Below are positions 1 through 6,139 of a stretch of DNA of 33,834 nucleotides, piece by piece. Numbering within the stretch: position 1 is the first letter of the stretch; every line of letters begins with the position of its first letter. Below the pieces are notes generated by a model. That model was not told the DNA's origin and made no database searches. It saw nothing but the letters and a program-made list of their open reading frames with translations. The position numbers were made by a program, and so were the translations under genes. Origin of the DNA: Staphylococcus simulans (GTDB taxonomy: Bacteria > Bacillota > Bacilli > Staphylococcales > Staphylococcaceae); the NCBI RefSeq assembly GCF_002902285.1, contig NZ_PPRU01000034.1, positions 1 to 33,834 on the forward strand, given 5' to 3'.

Positions 1-198
1 GCCGATGCCGACGCCGATGCAGATGCAGACGCCGATGCAGATGCAGATGCCGATGCAGACGCCGATGCAGATGCTGACGCAGATGCCGATGCCGATGCCG
101 ATGACGACGCCGATGCTGACGCAGATGCCGACGCAGATGCTGATGCAGACGCAGATTCAGACGCAGACGCCGATGCTGATGCAGACGCAGATTCAGAT
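1..198 (+). repeat. GCNGAY hexanucleotide repeat coding for Ala-Asp
   Basis: About 33 tandem units of the six-base pattern GCN-GAY run from the window edge. Synonymous third positions vary, so identity lies at the protein level more than at the DNA level. The array continues leftwards out of the window. Such arrays can change length by slippage or recombination and can collapse in short-read assemblies. Confidence 0.9.
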
Positions 199-444
199 TA
201 CCCTGTTGAACCAAATGAACCAGGTAATCCAGATGAACCAGGACACCCTGGCACTCCAGAACAAGGTACTACACAAGGTTCAAATGGTGAACAACCAGCA
301 CAAGCTGAAGGTCATGGCGATAAAGAATTACCTGACACAGGTGAAGAGAATAATAATAAAGAAGCTACATTATTCGGTGGCTTATTCGCAGCACTAGGTT
401 CTGCATTATTATTCGGACGCCGTAAGAAAAATAAAGAACAATAA
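1..444 (+). CDS. LPXTG surface protein with Ala-Asp repeat, C-terminal part
   Basis: This is the 3' end of a cell-wall-anchored surface protein; the 5' part lies outside the window. Frame 1 reads as an almost unbroken Ala-Asp dipeptide repeat over the first 66 or so residues, with a few Ser-Asp units and one Asp-Asp. A Pro/Glu/Gly-rich spacer of about 45 residues follows ([19 protein letters not shown]). The C-terminus is a standard sortase A signal: LPDTG at codons 111-115, a hydrophobic segment ([17 protein letters not shown]) and a basic tail RRKKNKEQ. The layout matches Sdr/Clf-type staphylococcal adhesins, in which an acidic dipeptide stalk carries the binding head away from the wall, but here Ala replaces Ser. 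The head domain and its ligand cannot be known from this fragment. Confidence 0.93.
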   Translation, partial: ADADADADADADADADADADADADADADADADADDDADADADADADADADADSDADADADADADSDYPVEPNEPGNPDEPGHPGTPEQGTTQGSNGEQPAQAEGHGDKELPDTGEENNNKEATLFGGLFAALGSALLFGRRKKNKEQ

Positions 445-456
445 TTCTATTTAAAT

Positions 457-487
457 AGTGGGCTGGACTTTGTTCCGGCCCATTTAT
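457..487 (+). terminator. Intrinsic terminator of the surface protein gene
   Basis: A nine-pair GC-rich stem (TGGGCTGGA / TCCGGCCCA) with loop CTTTGT lies 15 bases past the stop, followed by ATTTATA. It separates the adhesin gene from the next gene. Confidence 0.8.
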
Positions 488-514
488 ACATACTGAATGA
501 GAAGGGGTTTGGAC

Positions 515-2131
515 ATGACAATTAACAACGAGATTGAACAAATTTTACAAAAAGCAGATCAACAGCTATTAGGTAAAGATTATGTGTTTGTTAGTTTAGG
601 TAATCCCAATATGAAAGCTTCTGTAAAATTGATTAAGCAGTCACGTAATCTTAAAAGAGATATTACGAAACAATATGAACAGTTTAAAAAGAAAGCTGGT
701 AAGTATCCTAAGTGGGTTAAAATTGATTTTGTTTATCGTACGAAAGAAGTTGTCTTTGAAGATGTTAAAAGAGATTTAGAAGAGACACGTCGAAACTATA
801 TTGATTACGGAATTGCTTATGATAAGAATTGGAATTTAACTTTCATGGCAGAAGAAATTAATATTAATGCCTTTGTCAGACCGACTAAAGATAAAAAGTC
901 TTTCTTCTTATCTGAGGATAATATCAATAACTATTTGAAGAAATATACAAAACATAAACAGTTCTATAGACATCAAGATTATATGGGTAAGCCGATTAAA
1001 AAGTTTTATACAAAGGGTTACTTTATTGAAAATCATGAGGTTTATGAACTAGCCGCAGAGGGTCGTGAAAAAGGATTACGTCATGTTGAAGATTTGTCAC
1101 AAGAAATTGATAAAATGTTGGAAACTTCGACAGATTATCTTGCGAATGAATTACAACCAAGCGGTCAATTTATCTATGGTTATTTTCCACACTTCGATAA
1201 GAAAATCAGTTTCTATAATAATTTGAGACATGCTTCTTCAACTTATGCGCTAATGGAAGGATTACATTACTTAAACAAAGATATCACTATTGCTGAAAAA
1301 GCGATTGATTACTTAATCGACAATTACTTATACAAGCAAGGAGAAGTCGCACATATATTTGATGACACCAAAAATATTAATGAAATTAAACTAGGTCAAA
1401 ATGCGGCATTTGTTTTTGCGATTTGTGAGTATCTAAAAATAAAACCAGGTAACCAGAAGTATTTAGAAGCTGCACAACAAGTGGCAGAAGGTATGGTTTC
1501 AATGATTGACAGTGAAACAGCTGAAACTGTACATGTCTTACAATATCCTAGTCTAGAAGTTAAAGAAAAGTTCCGTGTGATTTATTATGATGGTGAAGCT
1601 GCGTTAGGATTATTACGACTTTATCAAGTTGATCAGAATGAAAAATGGTTAGAAATAGTACGTCATATGTTTGAACGATTCATTTCACAAAGTTACTGGA
1701 AGAACCATGATCATTGGTTAGGTTATTGTACGAATGAATTAATTCAAATTGCGCCTGAAGCGAAATATATAGAATTTGGAATTAGAAATGTTTCTAGTTA
1801 TTTAGACTACATTAAGAATCGTATTACAACTTTCCCAACATTCATGGAGATGTTGATGGCAACGTATCATATTGTACGTAAAGCCAGAGAAAAGGGTTTG
1901 GGGGAAATCGTAGATCGATTGATTAACGTAGATGACTTAATGACAACGATTCATAAACGTGCAGATTATCAACGTACAGGATACTTCTATCCAGAACTTG
2001 CGATGTACTTTAAAAACCCACAACGCATTCTTGGTTCGTTCTTTATCAAACACCATGGTTATCGTGTGCGCATTGATGATATAGAACACTATATTTCTGG
2101 TTACGTCCAATACCAAAAAGTCTTTAAATAA
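515..2131 (+). CDS. Unrecognised protein with helical-repeat C-terminal half
   Basis: I cannot name this 538-residue soluble protein. The first 200 or so residues are mixed alpha/beta and rich in Lys and Tyr. The remainder reads as paired helices with motifs such as NNLRHASSTYALMEGLHYLN, LGQNAAFVFAICEYL, YYDGEAALGLLRLYQ and a C-terminal YRVRIDDIEHYISGY. That pattern suggests an alpha/alpha toroid like those of AGE-type epimerases or glycan lyases/hydrolases; this is inference from sequence style. There is no signal peptide or membrane segment, so it should be cytoplasmic. I chose ATG 515 because AGAAGGGG sits seven bases upstream; ATG 497 has no ribosome site. It has its own terminator and lies behind a surface protein gene, so a role in surface glycan or adhesin modification is possible but unproven. 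Confidence 0.8.
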   Translation: MTINNEIEQILQKADQQLLGKDYVFVSLGNPNMKASVKLIKQSRNLKRDITKQYEQFKKKAGKYPKWVKIDFVYRTKEVVFEDVKRDLEETRRNYIDYGIAYDKNWNLTFMAEEININAFVRPTKDKKSFFLSEDNINNYLKKYTKHKQFYRHQDYMGKPIKKFYTKGYFIENHEVYELAAEGREKGLRHVEDLSQEIDKMLETSTDYLANELQPSGQFIYGYFPHFDKKISFYNNLRHASSTYALMEGLHYLNKDITIAEKAIDYLIDNYLYKQGEVAHIFDDTKNINEIKLGQNAAFVFAICEYLKIKPGNQKYLEAAQQVAEGMVSMIDSETAETVHVLQYPSLEVKEKFRVIYYDGEAALGLLRLYQVDQNEKWLEIVRHMFERFISQSYWKNHDHWLGYCTNELIQIAPEAKYIEFGIRNVSSYLDYIKNRITTFPTFMEMLMATYHIVRKAREKGLGEIVDRLINVDDLMTTIHKRADYQRTGYFYPELAMYFKNPQRILGSFFIKHHGYRVRIDDIEHYISGYVQYQKVFK

Positions 2132-2139
2132 TGACATAT

Positions 2140-2182
2140 AAAACAGGCCATGAACTCGTAATTTTGTTCATGGTCTGTTTTA
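2140..2182. terminator. Bidirectional terminator between convergent genes
   Basis: A 16-pair stem (AAAACAGGCCATGAAC with GTTCATGGTCTGTTTT, one G-U pair) and a short loop is flanked by A and T runs on either side. It serves both the plus-strand gene ending at 2131 and the minus-strand gene ending at 2183. Confidence 0.88.
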
Positions 2183-2368
2183 TTATGAAAATAATTCATC
2201 CACTGTAACTTTAAACTGTTTAGCGATTTTAAAAGCTAAGCTTAAAGAAGGATCATACTTATTATTTTCAATCGCATTAATCGTTTGTCTCGAAACATTG
2301 ACACTTTTACTTAGTGCTTCTTGAGACATCCCATTTTGTTTGCGATACAATTTTATTTTGTTTTTCAT
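2183..2368 (-). CDS. Small XRE-family transcriptional regulator
   Basis: This 61-residue protein is little more than one Cro/CI-type helix-turn-helix. The pattern KIKLYRKQNGMSQEALSKSV followed by NVSRQTINAIENNKYDPSLSLAFKIAKQF and VTVDELF is the classic five-helix fold of minimal XRE repressors. ATG 2368 is preferred because AAAGGG lies eight bases upstream; a GTG nine bases earlier overlaps the stop of the upstream gene and would use the ribosome site as coding sequence. It is the last gene of a three-gene minus-strand operon behind two DERQ membrane proteins, a common Firmicutes pairing in which the regulator probably controls its own operon. Confidence 0.9.
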   Translation of the reverse strand: MKNKIKLYRKQNGMSQEALSKSVNVSRQTINAIENNKYDPSLSLAFKIAKQFKVTVDELFS

Positions 2369-2373
2369 AACTC

Positions 2374-2718
2374 TCACCCTTTGTAGGTGTATTTTCGTTT
2401 GACAGCAAAATAATTTATCAAAAGAAACAAGAATATAACAGTTAATATAATTATCTCAGGATACTCCAACATGAATTCAAATCTAGGTTGATTCGAGATA
2501 AAAAATTTGAAGAATAGTCCAACCAATAAAAAGTATACCGTGCTGATTAAAGTTCTTGAGAAAATTTCATGATACATACGTACTTGTCGTTCATCAAAAC
2601 GTTTATCTTTTTGTTTAACACCGGTTACGCTTGAAGGTAGGTACTTTGTGGTGAAGACTGACCATAATGTAGTCAGGACTCCAAAACTTATAAATACGAT
2701 TACCTTTGTAAGTATCAA
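2374..2718 (-). CDS. DERQ-motif small membrane protein, copy 2
   Basis: A 114-residue membrane protein with an N-terminal segment (VIVFISFGVLTTLWSVF), a short cytoplasmic stretch bearing FDERQ (residues 41-45), and two further hydrophobic segments near 55-75 and 88-106, ending in a basic KRKYTYKG tail. It aligns end to end with the gene at 2745-3077: both begin MIL-K, carry the DERQ motif at exactly the same residue number, have a YPE motif before the last helix, and end VKRKY. It resembles DUF2178-like proteins paired with XRE regulators; no biochemical role is known to me. Translation appears to start at TTG 2718, eight bases after AAGGAG. Its stop overlaps the region leading into the regulator, suggesting coupling. 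Confidence 0.8.
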   Translation of the reverse strand: MILTKVIVFISFGVLTTLWSVFTTKYLPSSVTGVKQKDKRFDERQVRMYHEIFSRTLISTVYFLLVGLFFKFFISNQPRFEFMLEYPEIIILTVIFLFLLINYFAVKRKYTYKG

Positions 2719-2744
2719 TGTAAAAACTCCTTTGTGTGATTAAA

Positions 2745-3077
2745 TTATGAGTATTTTCGTTTAACAACTTGATAATTATAAATCAAAGTGCCCACTGTGA
2801 TAACTAAAAAGACAGCTTCAGGATATTTCGAGATAAAACTATGTGCACTGACTAACCCAAGCGTACGATTTAGAAAGGCGAATGTAATGAGAAGGATGGT
2901 AATGATAAAAGTCTTTGCGAGTACTTCTAAAATAATTTTAGTTTGACGTTCGTCATAATGAGACTCGGTTTGAACATCTACTGCTTCTGAAGGCATATAA
3001 TTTTTCAAGAAGCCTCTCCAAGCAAATGCGAAAGCAACTAAGGTTACAATAGGGATGATAATTTTTAGTAATATCAT
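2745..3077 (-). CDS. DERQ-motif small membrane protein, copy 1
   Basis: First gene of the minus-strand operon: 110 residues, hydrophobic segments at about 4-20, 55-72 and 86-101, and YDERQ at residues 41-45 between the first two. It is a paralogue of the following gene, so the pair probably arose by tandem duplication and may act together, perhaps as a heteromer. ATG 3077 follows AGGAGGG with a five-base gap. A good promoter lies upstream with dyad sequences that could bind the operon's own XRE repressor. Function is unknown. Confidence 0.82.
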   Translation of the reverse strand: MILLKIIIPIVTLVAFAFAWRGFLKNYMPSEAVDVQTESHYDERQTKIILEVLAKTFIITILLITFAFLNRTLGLVSAHSFISKYPEAVFLVITVGTLIYNYQVVKRKYS

Positions 3078-3116
3078 GATATCCCTCCTGAAATGTAAAG
3101 TTTATTTGACATTTTC

Positions 3117-3145
3117 AGGATACTGCTGCGCTTAAATAATGTCAA
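3117..3145 (-). promoter_or_regulatory. Promoter of the DERQ/XRE operon with nearby dyads
   Basis: On the minus strand TTGACA (3145-3140), a 17-base spacer and TATCCT (3122-3117) make a near-consensus vegetative promoter. TTGACATT at the -35 recurs inverted as AATGTCAA downstream of the -10, and TGAAAATGT / ACATTTCA forms another imperfect dyad towards the ribosome site. These are candidate operators for the XRE protein. Confidence 0.6.
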
Positions 3146-3164
3146 GTATGTTTTACGTTTCGTA

Positions 3165-3194
3165 TAAAAAAACAGAGCCGAATGGCCCTGTTTT
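3165..3194 (-). terminator. Terminator of the flavin monooxygenase gene
   Basis: On the minus strand the stem AAAACAGGGCC / GGCTCTGTTTT (one mismatch) is followed by TTTTTTA. It begins inside the stop codon of the monooxygenase gene and ends the riboswitch-controlled transcript. Confidence 0.85.
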
Positions 3195-4497
3195 AAATTC
3201 CTAAATGTTCTTTAAATGTGTGTCCTGTATAGTTTTTTCGGTAAAGTCCGCGTTTTTGTAATTCTGGAACAATCAAATTCACAAAATCATCTAAGCTATC
3301 CGGCAAGGTAGGAGGCATTAAGTTGAAACCATCTGCCACACCTTCTTTGAACCAATGTTCCATTTCATCCACAATTTCCACAGGTGTTCCAATCAATGTT
3401 AAATGACCACCACCTGCATTTAAATATCCCAATAACTCTCGTACAGTGGGGTCTGTATCTCTGATAATCTCAAGGACTGTTTCATAACGACCTACAGGCC
3501 CAGTAAATTCAGAGACAGGAGGTAAGTCTGGGACTTTGTCATCTAAATCCCAACTATGACAATCTTGTTGGACAAAGAAACTGAGTTGATTTAGCGCTGT
3601 TTCAATCGGTAGTTGATTATCAAGCGCCGCTTTTTTCTCTAAAGCTGCTTCATGGGTTTCTGCGACATAAGTCACCAGACCTGGGAAGACTTTAAGGTTG
3701 CGGTCAGTCTGACCGGTACGTTTGATTTCATCATCTAAGCGTTGTCTGAACTGTTTTGCTTGTTTGATATTCCAAGAAACAGAGTAAACTGCATCTGCAT
3801 ATTTAACTGCGAGTGCCACGCCTTGTTTAGATGCGCCAGCCTGCATTGCGACGGGTTTACCTTGTGGACTTGCGGGTGTAGATAAAGGGCCGCGAACTTG
3901 GAAGTGTTCTCCTTGATGATTGAAAGGTTCTATTGCTTTTGAATCAATCAGTTGATTGTGTTTACGATTGTGTTTAAAATCATTGGTTTGCCATGACTCG
4001 AAGAGATGATTCATGACTTCCGCAAATTCATCTGCTTTTTGGTATCGTGCTGTATGATCAGGCAGACCTTCCATACTGTGATTTTGTGCTTCAATATCCG
4101 TCATAGATGTGACTAAATTCCAACCGACACGACCGTCAGTGATATGGTCCAAACTTAATAGCTGACGTGCAGCCGTATAAGGGTTAGAAAATGTGCTGGA
4201 AATCGTTGAGACTAACCCGACATGTTTTGTGACCTGCGAAATCGCAGTTAAGTTGACAATAGGGTCAAACCAGAATGCAGGCATCGTGGTGTCATTATTT
4301 GCGGGGAAGGATTGGTTATCCGCGAAAAACACCGCGTCAAAATAACCGCGTTCTGCGATTTGAGCTAAATCTTGATAATACTCGATGGTGCCGATACGTT
4401 CGACACTTGAATCAGGCATCAGCCATGCGGCTTGATGATGGCCGCATCCATATAATAAAACGCCAATGTGCAGTTGTTTTTCTTTCTGCGTAGGCAT
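3193..4497 (-). CDS. NtaA/SnaA/DszA-family FMN-dependent monooxygenase
   Basis: A 434-residue flavin monooxygenase of the bacterial luciferase-like superfamily, nitrilotriacetate/desulfurisation branch. Family marks are the N-terminal LHIGVLLYGCGHHQAAW, YFDAVFFADNQ, HVGLVSTISSTFSNPY, LDHITDGRVGWNLVTS and VAMQAGASKQG phosphate-binding segments, at full family length. Such enzymes use FMNH2 supplied by a separate reductase and O2 to cleave C-N or C-S bonds or add oxygen. No flavin reductase lies nearby. ATG 4497 follows AGGTG; the in-frame GTG just upstream is part of that ribosome site. It lies 29 bases behind an SDR gene and both are read from a TPP riboswitch leader, so I infer a role in obtaining thiamine or a thiamine precursor. 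The substrate is not known. Confidence 0.93.
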   Translation of the reverse strand: MPTQKEKQLHIGVLLYGCGHHQAAWLMPDSSVERIGTIEYYQDLAQIAERGYFDAVFFADNQSFPANNDTTMPAFWFDPIVNLTAISQVTKHVGLVSTISSTFSNPYTAARQLLSLDHITDGRVGWNLVTSMTDIEAQNHSMEGLPDHTARYQKADEFAEVMNHLFESWQTNDFKHNRKHNQLIDSKAIEPFNHQGEHFQVRGPLSTPASPQGKPVAMQAGASKQGVALAVKYADAVYSVSWNIKQAKQFRQRLDDEIKRTGQTDRNLKVFPGLVTYVAETHEAALEKKAALDNQLPIETALNQLSFFVQQDCHSWDLDDKVPDLPPVSEFTGPVGRYETVLEIIRDTDPTVRELLGYLNAGGGHLTLIGTPVEIVDEMEHWFKEGVADGFNLMPPTLPDSLDDFVNLIVPELQKRGLYRKNYTGHTFKEHLGI

Positions 4498-4526
4498 GTT
4501 ATTCACCTCGTGTTTAATATTGTTAC

Positions 4527-5279
4527 CTAGTTCATCGTTAATCCGCCATCAACAGTGATGTTTTGGCCTGTAATACCGTCTGCTTGTTCTGAAACAAGAT
4601 AAGCCACCATGTTTGCGACATCTTGTGGTGTTGTCACCTTACGTAGTGGTGTACTTTGCGCAATCAAGTCAAAAACTTCTGGTGTAGTAACTGAGCTAGC
4701 GTCCGTTGTTTTAAGTAATCCGCCTGAAACAACATTCGCATTAATACCATATTGGCCAAGCTCTGCTGCAATGTTACGTGTGAAACCAATTAATGCAGCT
4801 TTCGCTGTTGTATATTCATGATAAGGAACAACAGGATTTTGGTATAAATTTGTGCCGATAGATACAACACTGCCACGTTGATTTTCAATAAATTGAGGTA
4901 CCACACTTTGTACAACGTTGAATGCAGCTTTTAATGTGCCATCGATTTGATTTTGATAATCTGACCAGTCCATATCTTTAAATGATTTTTGTGTTGTCGG
5001 ATCAAATTTGAAACCGATCAATGCGTTGTTCACTACACCATCAATACGACCGAATGTTTCTGTTCCTTCTTTGACTAAACGCTCTACAGCTTCACGGTCA
5101 GTAACATCTGCTTGAATTGCGACAGCACGGTTATTATCAATTTCTTGAGCCAATGCTTCGGCAGCTTCCTTACTTTGGTTGTAGTTAATAATAACGTTAA
5201 AACCTTGTTCGCCTAATGTACGGCTGATTACAGCACCTAAGCCACGTCCGCCGCCTGTTACTAAAATTGTTCTTGCCAT
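4527..5279 (-). CDS. SDR-family dehydrogenase under TPP riboswitch control
   Basis: A 250-residue classical short-chain dehydrogenase of FabG-like type. The NAD(P) motif TGGGRGLG is at residues 8-15, the NNAG motif is altered to NNAL (84-87), the active-site YTTAK is at 156-160, and the C-terminus is the usual VDGGLTMN. The residue 13 before the catalytic Tyr, normally Ser, is Thr143 (VVSIGT). Annotation pipelines would probably call it 3-oxoacyl-ACP reductase, but its context argues against fatty acid synthesis: it is the first gene behind a TPP riboswitch and is followed by an FMN monooxygenase. ATG 5279 is eight bases after AGGGG. It probably oxidises or reduces an alcohol or carbonyl in the same short pathway as its neighbour. 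Confidence 0.92.
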   Translation of the reverse strand: MARTILVTGGGRGLGAVISRTLGEQGFNVIINYNQSKEAAEALAQEIDNNRAVAIQADVTDREAVERLVKEGTETFGRIDGVVNNALIGFKFDPTTQKSFKDMDWSDYQNQIDGTLKAAFNVVQSVVPQFIENQRGSVVSIGTNLYQNPVVPYHEYTTAKAALIGFTRNIAAELGQYGINANVVSGGLLKTTDASSVTTPEVFDLIAQSTPLRKVTTPQDVANMVAYLVSEQADGITGQNITVDGGLTMN

Positions 5280-5310
5280 TTAAATCGCCCCTTTAGTTAA
5301 ATTAAGACAT

Positions 5311-5343
5311 AAAAAAACACACAACCTATCTAGAGCTGTGCGT
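5311..5343 (-). terminator. Riboswitch expression-platform terminator
   Basis: On the minus strand ACGCACAGCT pairs with GGTTGTGTGT (ten pairs including G-U) around a CTAGATA loop, directly followed by seven Ts. It lies between the TPP aptamer and the SDR start codon, as expected for transcriptional control. The 3' strand of aptamer helix P1 (AGTGTG) can pair with part of the first arm (CGCAC), which would give an antiterminator when TPP is absent. Confidence 0.85.
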
Positions 5344-5407
5344 ATCAGAGCGAGTTGAAAGTATAGACTCAGACATTCTTAGCCATACTTTCTTAGTTAT
5401 GTACTCA

Positions 5408-5490
5408 CACTTTCCTACGCTAGTTTCAGCTAGATCAGGTTCAAAGGGTCTGAAGCCATGCTTCATCTCAGTTATAAAACGCCCCTAGTG
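5408..5490 (-). promoter_or_regulatory. TPP (THI-box) riboswitch aptamer
   Basis: The minus strand carries the conserved TPP aptamer core in order: AGGGG at the 5' side, CTGAGATGA (5471-5463), then ACCCTTTGAACCTGATCT and the CTAGCTGAAACTAGCGTAGG segment (ending near 5414). The outer helix P1 closes with CACT at 5490-5487 and AGTG at 5411-5408. A variable stem (GAAGCATGGCTTC) sits where P3 is expected. A promoter lies just upstream and a terminator downstream, so binding of thiamine diphosphate should stop transcription of the SDR and monooxygenase genes. Confidence 0.97.
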
Positions 5491-5513
5491 CATTTATATT
5501 TGTCATTAACCTT

Positions 5514-5542
5514 AATCTATCGACTTTCTAGAAGTAAGTCAA
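5514..5542 (-). promoter_or_regulatory. Promoter of the TPP-riboswitch operon
   Basis: On the minus strand TTGACT (5542-5537), a 17-base spacer and TAGATT (5519-5514) sit so that transcription would begin near 5507, about 17 bases before the aptamer P1 helix. The spacing fits the riboswitch exactly. Confidence 0.75.
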
Positions 5543-5646
5543 GGAAGGGCGATAAGAAAGGATTTAGTGAAAAAATAACAGCATACATGTTATGATAAAC
5601 AAGAATACAAATAACAGGGTCTCCCTACAGAATTGGAGTGAGTTAT

Positions 5647-5961
5647 ATGTTCTGGTTAGGTATGTCATTCCCTTTATTAGCCATTATTTTCATTGTCTTC
5701 TCTGTGCGTGAAGAAAAGAAACGTAAATTGAAAAAACAAGAAAAAGAAGCTAGATGGGAAGCACAAAAACAACAAGAAGCGAAAGCTAAAGAAGAACAAG
5801 CGGCTAAAACTCAAGAAACTGAAAATCAACAACCACAAGATGTTAAAGCACTTGAACAACAACAAGAACATCGAGAAGTAACAGCTGAAGAAGAAGCACA
5901 ACGTGTTGAAGCAAAAGCAGCCGCGAATGCACCACACGAAGAAGATAAACCTTCTTCATAA
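5647..5961 (+). CDS. Small membrane-anchored coiled-coil protein
   Basis: A 104-residue protein with one N-terminal membrane segment (FWLGMSFPLLAIIFIVFSV, about residues 2-20) and a long, highly charged helix rich in Glu, Lys, Gln and Ala, very likely a coiled coil facing the cytoplasm. There is no domain I recognise. ATG 5647 is preferred because GGAG lies seven to eight bases upstream; the GTG at 5638 falls within that site. A strong terminator follows, so it is a single-gene unit, divergent from the TPP-riboswitch operon. A scaffold or envelope-linked role is conceivable, but nothing in the sequence shows it. Confidence 0.8.
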   Translation: MFWLGMSFPLLAIIFIVFSVREEKKRKLKKQEKEARWEAQKQQEAKAKEEQAAKTQETENQQPQDVKALEQQQEHREVTAEEEAQRVEAKAAANAPHEEDKPSS

Positions 5962-5978
5962 TTGAATCATGATGAATT

Positions 5979-6015
5979 GAAAGCTGACCGAAAGTATAAC
6001 CGGTCAGCTTTTTCA
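5979..6015 (+). terminator. Intrinsic terminator
   Basis: The stem AAAGCTGACCG / CGGTCAGCTTT (11 pairs) with a ten-base loop is followed by a T tract, 18 bases after the stop of the coiled-coil gene. Confidence 0.9.
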
Positions 6016-6139
6016 TTATGTTTCTATTTACTTCAAATACACAACAAAACTAAATTTTCCCGACTAATGATTCAGAAATAGGCTATACTATATAAAATAA
6101 GAAAATTCAGATAATTAATAGTGGGAAAGAGGAATGTGT

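Noticed and set aside
5..397. Met/Gln/Pro-rich open frame
   Set aside because: It is the out-of-frame reading of the GCNGAY repeat; the real frame (codons from base 1) ends in a full LPDTG anchor.
5677..5937. Minus-strand Phe/Cys/Leu-rich frame
   Set aside because: It is the antisense of the Glu/Lys/Gln-rich coiled-coil gene and has no independent ribosome site or family match.
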